The translations under genes were made by a program, and so were the position numbers. DNA of 64,000 bases from Azohydromonas caseinilytica (lineage in GTDB: Bacteria > Pseudomonadota > Gammaproteobacteria > Burkholderiales > Burkholderiaceae_C), in contig NZ_JABBFW010000026.1 of the NCBI RefSeq assembly GCF_012927045.1, forward strand, positions 1 to 64,000, in the 5' to 3' direction. The notes under the pieces are model-generated. The model was given only the letters and a program-made list of their open reading frames with translations, had not been told where the DNA came from and ran no database searches. How positions within the stretch are numbered: the first letter of the stretch is position 1; each line of letters opens with the position of its first letter. Below are positions 43,997 through 53,927 of the stretch, piece after piece.

Positions 43997-45478
43997 TCAC
44001 TGCTCCTCGGCCCAGCTGAACCCGTCTCTGGCCACCAGCGCGCTGGCGCTGGCCGGGCCCCAGCTGCCCGCGGCGTAGGGGCGCGGGCCCAGCCCGGCGG
44101 CGTCGTCCTCGCGCCAGGCCTGCAGCACGGGCTCGACCCAGCGCCAGGCCTCCTCCTGCTCGTCGCTGCGCACGAACAGGTTGAGCCGGCCGTGGATGGC
44201 CTCCAGCAACAGCCGCTCGTAGGCGCCGACGCGGTCCTCGAGGAAGGCCTTGTCGAAGTCCAGGTCCAGGCTCACCGGCGCCAGCGTCTCCAAGCCCGAA
44301 GCGCCCTTGGCGGCGAGCAGGTGCAGCTCCAGCCCGTCCTCGGGCTGCAACTTGATGACGAGCTTGTTGGCCGGGTGCGGGCCCGGAAAGATCGGGTGCG
44401 GCACGGCGCGGAAGTTCACGACGATGTACGCGCTGCCCGCCGCCAGCCGCTTGCCGGTGCGCAGGTAGAAGGGCACGCCGGCCCAGCGCCAGTTCCGCAC
44501 CTCGGTGCGCAGCGCCACGAAGGTTTCGCACCTGCTGTGCGCGGGCACGCTGCCCTCCTCGGTGTAGCCGGGCACGGCGCGGCCCTGGCACACGCCGGCG
44601 CGGTACTGGCCGCGCACCACGTCGCGCCGGGCGCTGTGGGCGTCAAAAGGCTTGAGCGCCTGCAGCACCTTGAGCTTTTCGTTGCGGATGGCATCGGCCT
44701 CGTGGCGCGCCGGGGGCTCCATCGCGATCATGGTCAGCAGCTGCAGCGCGTGGTTCTGGACCATGTCCCGCAAAGCGCCGGTGCGGTCGTAGAAGTCGCC
44801 GCGCGTGCCCACGCCCAGCGACTCGGCCAGCGTGATCTCGATGCTGGCGATGCTCTCGCGCCGCCACAGCGGCTCGAAGAGGGCGTTGCCGAAGCGCAGC
44901 GCGGTGAGGTTCTGCACCGCGGACTTGCCCAGGTAGTGGTCGATGCGCAGCGCCTGGCTCTCGCTGAACACGGCGCCCACGGCGCGGTTGATGGCGCGCG
45001 CGCTCTCCAGGTCGTGGCCCAGGGGCTTTTCCAGCACCACGCGCACCTCGGGACCGTTGAGGCCCACGGCGCCCAACTGCTCGCAGATCTGCGGGAACAG
45101 GTGCGGGCTGGTGGCGAGATAGAACACCACCGTGCCGGCCGGGCCGTCGCCGCGGCCGTCCTCGGCCTTCGGCTTGGCGATCCACTGCTGCAGGCGCCGG
45201 TAGTGCTCAGGCTGGGACAGGTCCACCTGCAGGTAGTGCAGCAGCGCGGCGAAGCCGTCGAAGGCCTCGGCGGAAGGTCGCGTAGGCCCTTCCAGGTCGT
45301 TGAAGCGCTGCTGCAGCCAGCCGCGGTAGCCGGCGCTGTCCAGCGGCTCGCGCGACACCGCCAGGATGCGGCCGCCCGCGGGCAGGGAGCCGTGGCGCCA
45401 GGCCTGGAACAGCGCCGGCATGAGCTTGCGCCAGGCCAGGTCGCCGGTGCCGCCGATGAGAACGAGATCGAAGGACAT
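43997..45478 (-). CDS. zwf: Glucose-6-phosphate dehydrogenase
   Basis: A 493-aa enzyme that oxidises glucose-6-P to 6-phosphogluconolactone, the entry to the Entner-Doudoroff and pentose-phosphate routes. The NADP site is IGGTGDLAWRKLMP, the substrate-binding signature is RIDHYLGKSAVQN, and VVLEKPLGHDLESA is also typical. Length fits the family. The ATG at 45478 has CGGAAAC ahead; in-frame codons upstream add a Pro-rich extension. A LacI-type operator candidate lies 78 bases upstream. edd, eda and pgl are not in the window. Confidence 0.96.
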   Translation of the reverse strand: MSFDLVLIGGTGDLAWRKLMPALFQAWRHGSLPAGGRILAVSREPLDSAGYRGWLQQRFNDLEGPTRPSAEAFDGFAALLHYLQVDLSQPEHYRRLQQWIAKPKAEDGRGDGPAGTVVFYLATSPHLFPQICEQLGAVGLNGPEVRVVLEKPLGHDLESARAINRAVGAVFSESQALRIDHYLGKSAVQNLTALRFGNALFEPLWRRESIASIEITLAESLGVGTRGDFYDRTGALRDMVQNHALQLLTMIAMEPPARHEADAIRNEKLKVLQALKPFDAHSARRDVVRGQYRAGVCQGRAVPGYTEEGSVPAHSRCETFVALRTEVRNWRWAGVPFYLRTGKRLAAGSAYIVVNFRAVPHPIFPGPHPANKLVIKLQPEDGLELHLLAAKGASGLETLAPVSLDLDFDKAFLEDRVGAYERLLLEAIHGRLNLFVRSDEQEEAWRWVEPVLQAWREDDAAGLGPRPYAAGSWGPASASALVARDGFSWAEEQ

Positions 45479-45555
45479 GGAGTTTCCGAGGGGCTGGGTC
45501 GAAGGGCGGGCCAGCGCCGGCCCGGGCGGGTGTCGGTTCATTTGAAACCGGAAGC

Positions 45556-45567
45556 CAAATCGGTTTG
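45556..45567. promoter_or_regulatory. Candidate LacI-family operator upstream of zwf
   Basis: CAAATCGGTTTG matches 10 of 12 bases of the CAAAGCGCTTTG palindrome found at the lacI-like/pyk and alpha-glucoside promoters. It lies 78 bases before the zwf start codon, in the gap after frcK. Regulation of zwf by the same repressor is inferred. Confidence 0.5.
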
Positions 45568-45649
45568 AATCGAGGCCGTCCGGAACCGCTGCCGAGCTGG
45601 GGGCGGCTTCCGGCTGCGCCGAGGGTTCAGGCTGGCCGGGGGAGGAAGC

Positions 45650-46576
45650 TCAGCGCAGCTCCGCCGCGCGCGGCAGGTCGGCGCCGCGGCGCGAGCAGGT
45701 CAGGGCCGCGGCGCGTGCGGCGAAGCGCAGTGCCTGCTCCAGCCGCGGGCGCTCCAGCGCCGCCAGCGTGGCCGCGCTCAGCGCGTCGCAGTCACCCAGC
45801 GCCGACAGCAGCGCGGCCTGGAAGGTGTCGCCGGCACCCACGGTGTCCACCACCACCGTGGCGGGCGCCTGCACCTGCAGCCGCTCGCCGCGCCGGAAGG
45901 CCAGCGCACCCTCGGCGCCGCGCGTCACCACCACCAGCGCGCAGCCGGCGGCGAGCCAGGCATCGGCCACGGCCTGCGGCGGGCGGTTGGGGTAGAGCAG
46001 GCTCAGGTCTTCGTCGCTGACCTTGATGAGGTCCGCCTGGCGCGCCATGCCCTCCACCGTCTCGCGCCAGCGCGCCAAGTCGGGTTCCACGTTCAGGCGC
46101 ACGTTCGGGTCGTAGGCGATCAGGCGCCGGCCGCGCTCGGCCGCGGCCAGGGCACGCAGGGTGCTCGCGCTGGGCTCCACCACCATGGCGTAGGAGCCGA
46201 AATGCAGTGCCCGCACCCCGGCCGGCAGCTCGCGCAGGTGTTGCGGCTGCAGCAGCCGGTCGGCGCAGCCCGTGCCGTGGAAGGCGTAAGCCGGGGCGCC
46301 GCTCTCGTCCAGCCCCACCAGGCTCAGCGTGGTGGGCGCGTTCAGCCGCGCGATCCAGCGCGTGTCCACGCCCTCTTCGCGCAGCGCGCGCATCAGCCGC
46401 TCGCCCAGGAAATCGGTGGACACCGCGCTCAGGAAACCCACCTCGCGGCCCAGCCGCGCCAGGCCCCGCGCCACGTTGAAGGGCGAGCCGCCCACGCGCG
46501 CATCCAGCGCCACCCCTTCGGTGCTGTCGCCCGCGCTGAACACGTCCATCAAGGCCTCGCCACACACCATGAACAT
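45650..46576 (-). CDS. frcK: PfkB-family sugar kinase, probable fructokinase
   Basis: A 308-aa ribokinase-fold kinase. The N-terminal substrate part has GGSPFNVARGLARLG; the C-terminal signature is DTVGAGDTFQAAL with the catalytic Asp in GAGDTF. It fits bacterial fructokinases (fructose to fructose-6-P) and sits divergent from the frcBCA fructose importer, as the kinase of that system. The ATG at 46576 follows GGAGAAAAGCG. zwf starts 171 bases downstream on the same strand, so the kinase and the Entner-Doudoroff genes may share a transcript. Confidence 0.85.
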   Translation of the reverse strand: MFMVCGEALMDVFSAGDSTEGVALDARVGGSPFNVARGLARLGREVGFLSAVSTDFLGERLMRALREEGVDTRWIARLNAPTTLSLVGLDESGAPAYAFHGTGCADRLLQPQHLRELPAGVRALHFGSYAMVVEPSASTLRALAAAERGRRLIAYDPNVRLNVEPDLARWRETVEGMARQADLIKVSDEDLSLLYPNRPPQAVADAWLAAGCALVVVTRGAEGALAFRRGERLQVQAPATVVVDTVGAGDTFQAALLSALGDCDALSAATLAALERPRLEQALRFAARAAALTCSRRGADLPRAAELR

Positions 46577-46603
46577 CGCTTTTCTCCTGCCAAACGGCGC
46601 ATC

Positions 46604-46616
46604 CAAAGCGCCTTTG
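46604..46616. promoter_or_regulatory. Imperfect LacI-type operator in the frcK-frcB gap
   Basis: CAAAGCGCCTTTG is the CAAAGCGCTTTG palindrome with one extra C in the centre, 27 bases before frcK. The insertion may weaken binding, so this is a low-confidence site. Confidence 0.3.
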
Positions 46617-46667
46617 CCTGCCCGCCATGCTGCCGCCAAGCGACGCGCCGCGACAGCGGGTTTTCCA

Positions 46668-46692
46668 TTAATCAATCAGCTTGATTTATTAA
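46668..46692. promoter_or_regulatory. Inverted repeat, probable FrcR (ROK) operator
   Basis: The 25-base element has arms TTAATCAATCAG and TTGATTTATTAA, which match at 10 of 12 positions as inverted copies around one central base. It is an AT-rich island in GC-rich DNA, midway in the 192-base gap between divergent frcK and frcB. AT-rich palindromes of this size are typical ROK (NagC/Mlc-like) sites, and frcR is encoded at the end of the frcBCA set. Confidence 0.65.
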
Positions 46693-46768
46693 ACAGCGTG
46701 GACGAGACTTCTCCCACACCCCGGACGCCGACAGCAGCGCTACCGCGGGCGTCCCCAAGGAGACATGC

Positions 46769-47758
46769 ATGCTGAAGCGAACAGCCCTCGCGGCCCTGAG
46801 CGTGGCGGCGCTCTCGGCCACCGCGGCGCCGCCGGTGGTCGGCCTGATCACCAAGACCGAAACCAACCCCTTCTTCGTGAAGATGAAGGAAGGCGCGGCT
46901 GCTGCCGCCAAGGCGCAGGGCGCCGTGCTGCTGACCGCCGCCGGCCGCACCGACGGCGACAACCTGGGCCAGGTGGCGGCGCTGGAGAACATGGTGGCGG
47001 CCGGGGCCAGGACGATCCTGATCACGCCCAGCGACGCCAAGGCCATCGTGCCGACGCTGCGCCGCGTGCGCGCCAAGGGCGTGCAGGTGATCGCGCTGGA
47101 CAGCCCGACCGACCCGCTGGAGGCCACGGACGCGCTGCTGGCCACCGACAACTACAAGGCTGGTGTGCTCATCGGCCAGTACGCGCGCTCGGCGCTCGAT
47201 GGCCGCAAGCCCGTCATCGCCACGCTGGACCTGTTCCCCGGCCACCCGGTGGGGGCGCAGCGCCACAACGGCTTCCTGCAGGGCTTCGGCCTGAAGAGCC
47301 TGGACATCAACAGCAAGCTGCTGGCGCAACCGTCCGAGGTGGTGTGCATGGCCGACAGCTACGGCGACCAGGCCAAGGGGCAGACCGTGATGGAGAACTG
47401 CCTGCAGAAGAACCCGGACATCAACCTCGTCTACGCCATCAACGAGCCCGCCGCGGCCGGCGCCTACCGGGCGCTGCGCGCCGCGGGCAAGGACAAGGGC
47501 GTGGTCATCGTCTCGGTGGACGGCGGCTGCCAGGGCGTGCGCGACGTGGGCGCCGGGGCCATTGCCGCCACCTCGCAGCAGTACCCGCTGCGCATGGCCG
47601 CCATGGGCGTGGAGGCGGGCATCGAGTACGCCCGCAGCGGCCGGAAGCTCTCCGGCTTCACCGACACCGGCGTGAACCTGATCACCGCCCGTCCCGTGGA
47701 AGGCGTCGCCAGCCTCGACGTCGCCAAGGGCCTTGAACTCTGCTGGGGAAAGAAATGA
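46769..47758 (+). CDS. frcB: Fructose ABC transporter substrate-binding protein
   Basis: A 329-aa periplasmic binding protein of the ribose/fructose type (peripla_BP_4). The signal peptide covers about residues 1-20 (ending SATAA). The fold markers are GLITKTETNPFFVKMKEGA, ALDSPTDPLEATDALLATDN and the AINEPAAAGAYRAL region. The PFFVKM...ATDN pattern is that of FrcB. It starts the frcBCA-frcR set and overlaps the permease gene by 4 bases (ATGA). Confidence 0.88.
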   Translation: MLKRTALAALSVAALSATAAPPVVGLITKTETNPFFVKMKEGAAAAAKAQGAVLLTAAGRTDGDNLGQVAALENMVAAGARTILITPSDAKAIVPTLRRVRAKGVQVIALDSPTDPLEATDALLATDNYKAGVLIGQYARSALDGRKPVIATLDLFPGHPVGAQRHNGFLQGFGLKSLDINSKLLAQPSEVVCMADSYGDQAKGQTVMENCLQKNPDINLVYAINEPAAAGAYRALRAAGKDKGVVIVSVDGGCQGVRDVGAGAIAATSQQYPLRMAAMGVEAGIEYARSGRKLSGFTDTGVNLITARPVEGVASLDVAKGLELCWGKK

Positions 47759-48743
47759 GCCTTGCCTTGAACACCTCGACCTTCGGCGCCAAGTCCGCGC
47801 GCCACCTGCCGCCGCTGGCGGCGCTGGGGCCGCTGCTGGCCCTGCTGGCCGCCTGCGCCTTCTTCGCCACGCAGAGCGACCGCTTCCTCACCGGCGCCAA
47901 CCTGGCGTTGATCCTGCAACAGGTGATGGTGGTGGGCGTGATCGCCATCGGCCAGACGCTGATCATCCTCACCGCCGGCATCGACCTGAGCTGCGGCATG
48001 GTGATGGCGCTGGGCGGCATCGTGATGAGCAAGTTCGCCACCGAGCTGGGCCTGCCGCCGGCCGCGGCCGTGGCCTGCGGGCTGGCCGTCACCAGCGCCT
48101 TCGGCCTGCTCAACGGCCTGCTGGTGACCAAGGTGAAGCTGCCGCCCTTCATCGTGACGCTGGGCACCATGAACATCGCCTTCGCGATCACGCAGTTGTA
48201 TTCGCAGTCGCAGACCATCACCGACCTGCCGCCGTCCATGATCGCCCTGGGCGACACCTTCAGCCTGGGCGGCACCTCGATGGCCTGGGGCGTGCTGCTG
48301 ATGCTGGCGCTGTACGGCATCACCTGGTTCGCGCTGAAGGAGACGGCGCGCGGGCGCCATGTCTATGCCGTAGGCAACAACCCCGAGGCCACGCGGCTGA
48401 CCGGCATCCCGACGCAGCGCGTGCTGCTGGGCGTGTACGCGCTCGCGGGCCTGTTCTACGGGCTGGCGGCGCTGCTGTCGGTGGGCCGCACCGGCGTGGG
48501 CGACCCCAACGCGGGACAGACCGAGAACCTGGACGCCATCACCGCCGTGGTGCTGGGCGGCACCAGCCTGTTCGGCGGGCGCGGCGCGGTGCTGGGCACG
48601 CTGGTGGGCGCGCTGATCGTGGGCGTGTTCCGCAACGGCCTGACGCTCATGGGCGTGTCCTCGATCTACCAGGTGCTCGTCACCGGCATCCTCGTCATCC
48701 TGGCCGTCGCGGCCGACCAGCTTTCGCACAAGGGAGCGCGCTG

Positions 48744-48744
<1 letters not shown>
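47755..48744 (+). CDS. frcC: Fructose ABC transporter permease
   Basis: A 329-aa inner-membrane permease of the RbsC/BPD_transp_2 family, with about 8-10 hydrophobic segments. Typical elements are IGQTLIILTAGIDLSCGMVM, VTLGTMNIAFAI and AVVLGGTSLFGGRGAVLGT. It overlaps frcB by 4 bases and frcA by 1 base, so the three are translationally coupled. It forms the homodimeric channel of the importer. Confidence 0.9.
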
Positions 48745-49577
<833 letters not shown>

Positions 49578-49604
49578 GACCCGCAACCCTCTGAAGGAGA
49601 AGCC

Positions 49605-50837
49605 TTGACCACGGACCTGCTTGACCGGAGCGCCCCGGCGCCGCGCCTGAAGCCGCGCGGCTCCAGCCAGGGGGGCCTGCGCCAGTACAACGAGCGCGTG
49701 GTGCTGCACGCGATCCGGCTGCACGGCGCGCTGCCGGGCGCCGACCTGGCGCGCCTGACCGGGCTGACGGCGCAGACCGTGTCGCAGATCAGCAAGCGGC
49801 TGCTGGAGGAGGGGCTGCTGGTCAAGGGCGAGCCGGTGCGCGGCAAGGTGGGCCAGCCCTCGGTGCCGCTGGGCCTGCGCCCCGACGGCGCCTTCGCCGT
49901 GGGCGTGCACGTGGGCCGGCGCAGCCTGGACCTGGTGCTGGTGGATTTCGTGGGCGCGGTGCGCGAGCGCTGGACGCTGGAGCACGACTTTCCCGATCCG
50001 GAAACGGTGCTGGCCGAGATCGAGCGCCGGCTGAAGTCCATCCGCCGCAAGCTCGGCCCCGAGGGCAGCGAGCGCATCACCGCCATCGGGCTGGCGGCCC
50101 CGCAGTCCATGGGCGGCTGGGCCTCGCTGCTGGGCGTGGACCCGGCGCAGGCCGCGCGCTGGAGCGGCATCGAGCTGCACGAGGAGGTGGCGCGGCGCAC
50201 CGGGCTGCCGGTGCAGGCGCTCAAGGACACGGCCGCCGCCTGCGTGTCCGAGCTGGTGGCCGGGCGCGGCCACAGCGTGCACAGCTTCCTGTACCTGTTC
50301 GTGGACACCCTCATCGGCGGCGGGCTGGTGCTCGACAGCCGGCTGCGCGCCGGGCTGCACGGCAACGCCGGCGCGGTGGGCTCGCTGCCGCTGGGGTTGG
50401 CGGGCGCGGGTGCGTCGATGCCGGCGCAACTGCTCAGCGTGGCCTCGCTGCTGGGCCTGGAGCAGCGCTGGCGCCAGGCCGGGCTGGCGGCCGACGCGCT
50501 GGCCCAGGGCCAGGCGCTGCAGGCGCCGTGGCGCGAGCACACCGAGGCTTGGCTGCAGCAGGCGGGGCGGGCCATCGCCATGGCGGCGAATGCGGCCACC
50601 TGCCTGCTGGACCTGGAGGGCGTGATCGTGGATGGCGCCTTCGACCGCGAGCTGCTGCAGGCGCTGCTGCGCGCGGTGGAGCAGGCGATGGCGCTTTACA
50701 GCTGGGAAGGCGTGGCGCGGCCACAGCTGGCGGCCGGCACCATCGGCGCCGACGCGCGCGCCATCGGCGCGGCGCTGCTGCCGCTGTACGCCAACTTCGC
50801 GCCGGACCGCGACCTGTTTCTCAAGATCGACGGCTGA
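49605..50837 (+). CDS. frcR: ROK-family transcriptional regulator of fructose uptake
   Basis: A 410-aa regulator. An N-terminal MarR-like winged helix (residues about 30-85: LPGADLARLTGLTAQTVSQI) is joined to a ROK sugar-kinase-like domain. The start is a TTG with a clear AAGGAGAAGCC ribosome-binding site. It ends the frcBCA operon, 27 bases after frcA, and most likely represses it through the AT-rich palindrome at 46668-46692 until fructose (or its phosphate) binds. Confidence 0.83.
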   Translation: MTTDLLDRSAPAPRLKPRGSSQGGLRQYNERVVLHAIRLHGALPGADLARLTGLTAQTVSQISKRLLEEGLLVKGEPVRGKVGQPSVPLGLRPDGAFAVGVHVGRRSLDLVLVDFVGAVRERWTLEHDFPDPETVLAEIERRLKSIRRKLGPEGSERITAIGLAAPQSMGGWASLLGVDPAQAARWSGIELHEEVARRTGLPVQALKDTAAACVSELVAGRGHSVHSFLYLFVDTLIGGGLVLDSRLRAGLHGNAGAVGSLPLGLAGAGASMPAQLLSVASLLGLEQRWRQAGLAADALAQGQALQAPWREHTEAWLQQAGRAIAMAANAATCLLDLEGVIVDGAFDRELLQALLRAVEQAMALYSWEGVARPQLAAGTIGADARAIGAALLPLYANFAPDRDLFLKIDG

Positions 50838-50892
50838 GCGCTTCGGGCAAGGCAGGCGTCACAGGGACAGCAGCATGGCGGTGGCGATGTCC

Positions 50893-51927
50893 TCAACCCC
50901 GGTGCGCGACGGGCCCGTCCGTGTCCCCCGGCGCGATCACCGGTTGCGCCAGCTGGTGCAGCTTGTCCACCGGCTCGCCGGCCAGCAGGTTGAGCACCAG
51001 CTGCGCGATGGCGCGGCCGCTTTCCACGCCGGTGGGCTGCTCCACCGAGGTGACGCGGTAGGGCAGCGGCAGGTCGGCGGGCACGCCGTCGTAGACGATC
51101 AGCGACGGCCCGCCCCGGCCCGGCTGCCAGCCGCTTTCCATGAGCGCGCGCAGCGTCCCCACGCCGCTGAGGTTGTTGTCCACCAGCAGCGCCGTGGGCC
51201 CTTCGGGCAGCGCCAGCAGGCGGCGCGTGGCCTCATAGGCGCCGTGGCGGTCCAGCGGCACCTCCACCACCAGCGCCGGGTCGGGCTCCAGGCCGGCGGC
51301 GCGCATCGCCGCCAGGTAACCCGCGTGGCGCTGCGCGGCGAAGGTCATGCTCACGGGCGCATGGATCAGCGCGATGCGCCGGTGCCCGAAGCCCAGCAGC
51401 CGCTCGGTCGCCAGCCGCGCGCCGGCCTCGTTGTCGAAATCGAACCAGGCATAGGGCATGGCGCTGTCCGTGCGCCCGTAGGCCACGAAGGGGAACTTGC
51501 GCTGCTGCAGGAAGCGGATGCGCTCGTCCGCCAGCCGCGTGTTGGCCACGATCAGGGCATCGACGCTGCGCGCGCTGGTCAGGCGGCGGTAGCTGTCCAG
51601 CTCGGTGGCCGGGCGCGCCGCCGCGATCATCAGCTCCATGCCGGCCTCGGCCAGCCCGTCCGACAGCCCGCCCATCACCTCCACGAAGCGCGGATCGCCC
51701 AAGCCGCTGTCGCCGAAGGGATAAATGATGCCCACCGCCTCGGCCCGGCCCGTGGCCAGCCGCCGCGCCGTGGTGTCGGGCTGGTAGCCCGAAGCCCGGG
51801 CCGCCTCCAACACGCGTTGGCGCGTCACCGGGCTGACATCCGAATAACCCCCCAGCGCCCGCGACACCGTCGTCTGCGACAGGCCCAGCGACTGGGACAG
51901 CACTTTGAGATTCACCTTCAAGGCCAT
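50893..51927 (-). CDS. LacI-family transcriptional regulator (alpha-glucoside/glycolysis)
   Basis: A 344-aa LacI-type regulator. The N-terminal helix-turn-helix is SQSLGLSQTTVSRALGGYSD and the hinge and periplasmic-binding effector domain follow. It is of the AglR type: the recognition helix SQTTVSRAL goes with CG-centred palindromes such as the nearby CAAAGCGCTTTG. The AGGAGG ribosome-binding site is only 1 base from this ATG but 7 bases from an in-frame TTG at 51921, so true initiation may be at the TTG. Operators lie in its own promoter region, suggesting autoregulation. Confidence 0.88.
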   Translation of the reverse strand: MALKVNLKVLSQSLGLSQTTVSRALGGYSDVSPVTRQRVLEAARASGYQPDTTARRLATGRAEAVGIIYPFGDSGLGDPRFVEVMGGLSDGLAEAGMELMIAAARPATELDSYRRLTSARSVDALIVANTRLADERIRFLQQRKFPFVAYGRTDSAMPYAWFDFDNEAGARLATERLLGFGHRRIALIHAPVSMTFAAQRHAGYLAAMRAAGLEPDPALVVEVPLDRHGAYEATRRLLALPEGPTALLVDNNLSGVGTLRALMESGWQPGRGGPSLIVYDGVPADLPLPYRVTSVEQPTGVESGRAIAQLVLNLLAGEPVDKLHQLAQPVIAPGDTDGPVAHRG

Positions 51928-51978
51928 GCCTCCTGCGAGCTTCGGTTCTGGTTCGTGCACCGTGCGTTACACGGCATC

Positions 51979-51990
51979 TAAAGCGGTTTG
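51979..51990. promoter_or_regulatory. LacI-family operator A, at the regulator's own promoter
   Basis: TAAAGCGGTTTG, 52 bases before the regulator start codon. It is the exact reverse complement of operator E in front of the alpha-glucoside operon, which supports a shared regulator. Confidence 0.65.
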
Positions 51991-52070
51991 GATCGTAGCA
52001 CGCTGATCTGGAATCCTGCGGCGGCCAAGGGCGGAACACTGAGCACTACGGGTAAATACCATGCTTTATC

Positions 52071-52082
52071 CAAAGCGCTTTG
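52071..52082. promoter_or_regulatory. LacI-family operator B
   Basis: CAAAGCGCTTTG, a perfect 12-base palindrome in the divergent region between the lacI-like gene and the pyk operon. It overlaps a TTGACT element at 52081 that could be a -35 box. Confidence 0.75.
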
Positions 52083-52101
52083 ACTACCCTAGAGATGCAT
52101 T

Positions 52102-52113
52102 CAAAGCGCTTTG
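52102..52113. promoter_or_regulatory. LacI-family operator C
   Basis: A second perfect CAAAGCGCTTTG, 31 bases from operator B (about three helical turns), placed so that paired binding would cover the promoter of the small gene and pyk. Confidence 0.75.
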
Positions 52114-52180
52114 GGTCAAGGCATTTGAAAGATCGAAGGCCGGTGTCGGGCCGAGCGGCACGTACGGACGAGGAGCTCAC

Positions 52181-52414
52181 ATGGACGCAGTACCGGTCAT
52201 GGGCGAGGGCGACGACAGCCTGCTGGCGCTGGTGGACTTCAAGTGGCTGATGGCCGGCCTGGGCTGGCGCATCGACCTCACGCGCCTGTGCCGCGATGCC
52301 GGCTACCTGGGCGACTGTGCCCGCCTCGGACTGTCCAGCGAGTCCTCCCTGTTGCGCCGCTGCAGCGCCGAGCTGCTGCGCCGGCATCCGGCCGCCCAGG
52401 CCTGCGGCGCCTGA
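52181..52414 (+). CDS. Small hypothetical protein, 77 aa
   Basis: A 77-aa protein with no recognised family. The body is mostly helical (LLALVDFKWLMAGLGWRIDL, then RLCRDAGYLGDCARLG) with three Cys. The ATG at 52181 has GAGGAG 6 bases ahead. It lies between the paired LacI-type operators and pyk, 78 bases before pyk, so it is probably co-expressed with it. In-frame codons further upstream run through the operators and are unlikely to be translated. Confidence 0.55.
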   Translation: MDAVPVMGEGDDSLLALVDFKWLMAGLGWRIDLTRLCRDAGYLGDCARLGLSSESSLLRRCSAELLRRHPAAQACGA

Positions 52415-52492
52415 GCGCCGCGCCCGCCGCCGCGGCGCCCTTGCCGCGGTGCCCACCGATGTTCCTTCACCCCACCGAAAAGGCAGGCCACC

Positions 52493-53923
52493 GTGCCTGA
52501 AGCCCAGATGCGCCGTCAACGACAAGCCAAGATCGTCGCGACCCTCGGTCCGGCCAGTTCTTCCCTCGACACCATCCGCGCGCTGTTCGAGGCCGGCGCG
52601 GACGTGTTCCGCCTCAACTTCAGTCACGGCAGCCATGCCGACCACTGCGAGCGCGTGGCGCTCATCCGCCGCGTGGAGCAGGAGACGGGGCGCCCGATCG
52701 CGATCCTGCTCGACCTGCAGGGTCCGAAGCTGCGCATCGGCCGCTTCGCTGCCGGCCCCGTCGCGCTGGAGGCCGGGGCCGCGTTCCGCCTGGACCTGGA
52801 CCCGGCGCCGGGCGACGCGACCCGCGTGAGCCTGCCGCACCCGGAAATCTTCGCCGCGCTGGAGCCCGGCGCCGAGCTGCTGCTCGACGACGGCAAGCTG
52901 CGCCTGCGGGTGCAGGACTGCGGCCTGGATCACGCCCACACGCGCGTCGTGACCGGCGGGGCGCTGTCCGAGCGCAAGGGCGTGAACGTGCCCGGCGTGC
53001 TGCTGCCGATCTCGGCGCTCACGGCCAAGGACCGCCAGGACCTGGACTTCGGCCTCGGCCTGGACATCGACTGGGTGGCGCTGTCCTTCGTGCAGCGGCC
53101 CGAGGACATGCAGGAGCTGCGCGCGCTGGTGCGGGGGCGCGCCGCGATCCTGGCCAAGCTGGAGAAGCCGGCGGCGATCGAGCGCCTGGACGCCATCGTC
53201 GAGCAGTCCGACGCGGTGATGGTGGCGCGCGGCGACCTGGGCGTGGAGCTGCCGGCCGAAGCCGTGCCGCGGCTGCAGAAGAGCATCGTGCGCGCCTGCC
53301 GGCGCAGCGGCAAACCGGTGATCGTCGCGACTCAGATGCTGGAGTCGATGGTGAACGCCCCGGTGCCCACCCGCGCCGAGGCCTCGGACGTGGCCACCGC
53401 CGTCTACGACGGTGCCGACGCGGTGATGCTGTCGGCGGAGTCGGCCTCGGGCCATTACCCGGTGGAGGCGGTGGCGATGATGGACCGCGTCATCCGGGAG
53501 GTCGAATCCGACCCGTACTACCGCACCGTCATCGACGCCTCGCACGTGGCGCCGGTGGCCGGCGTGGCCGATGCCATCTGCACCTCGCTGCGGCAGGCGG
53601 CCGACCTGATTCCCATCGCCGCGCTGGTCACCTACACGCGCTCCGGCGCCACCAGCCTGCGCGCCGCGCGCGAGCGCCCGGTGGCGCCGGTGCTGGGCAT
53701 CACGCCGCACCTGCCCATGGCGCGGCGGCTGGCGCTGGCCTGGGGCGTGCACGCCGTGCATGTGGGCGAGGGCATCCACGACGTGGCCGGCATGGTCGAG
53801 ACCGCCCGCGCCGTGGCGCGCGCGCAGGGCTTCGCCGCGCCGGGCGCCCCCATCGCCATTGCCGCCGGCATGCCCTTCGGCACGGCCGGCACCACCAACC
53901 TGCTGCACATCACGGAGGCCTGA
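52493..53923 (+). CDS. pyk: Pyruvate kinase
   Basis: A 476-aa glycolytic enzyme converting phosphoenolpyruvate and ADP to pyruvate and ATP. Signatures include [36 protein letters not shown], the active-site strand AILAKLEKP and [13 protein letters not shown]. The start is taken as the GTG at 52493 with AGGCCACC ahead; an ATG at 52508 is the alternative. Two LacI-type operators lie upstream, so its level may follow sugar supply. gpmA and an NDH-2 gene follow at once. Confidence 0.95.
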   Translation: MPEAQMRRQRQAKIVATLGPASSSLDTIRALFEAGADVFRLNFSHGSHADHCERVALIRRVEQETGRPIAILLDLQGPKLRIGRFAAGPVALEAGAAFRLDLDPAPGDATRVSLPHPEIFAALEPGAELLLDDGKLRLRVQDCGLDHAHTRVVTGGALSERKGVNVPGVLLPISALTAKDRQDLDFGLGLDIDWVALSFVQRPEDMQELRALVRGRAAILAKLEKPAAIERLDAIVEQSDAVMVARGDLGVELPAEAVPRLQKSIVRACRRSGKPVIVATQMLESMVNAPVPTRAEASDVATAVYDGADAVMLSAESASGHYPVEAVAMMDRVIREVESDPYYRTVIDASHVAPVAGVADAICTSLRQAADLIPIAALVTYTRSGATSLRAARERPVAPVLGITPHLPMARRLALAWGVHAVHVGEGIHDVAGMVETARAVARAQGFAAPGAPIAIAAGMPFGTAGTTNLLHITEA

Positions 53924-53927
53924 TCCC

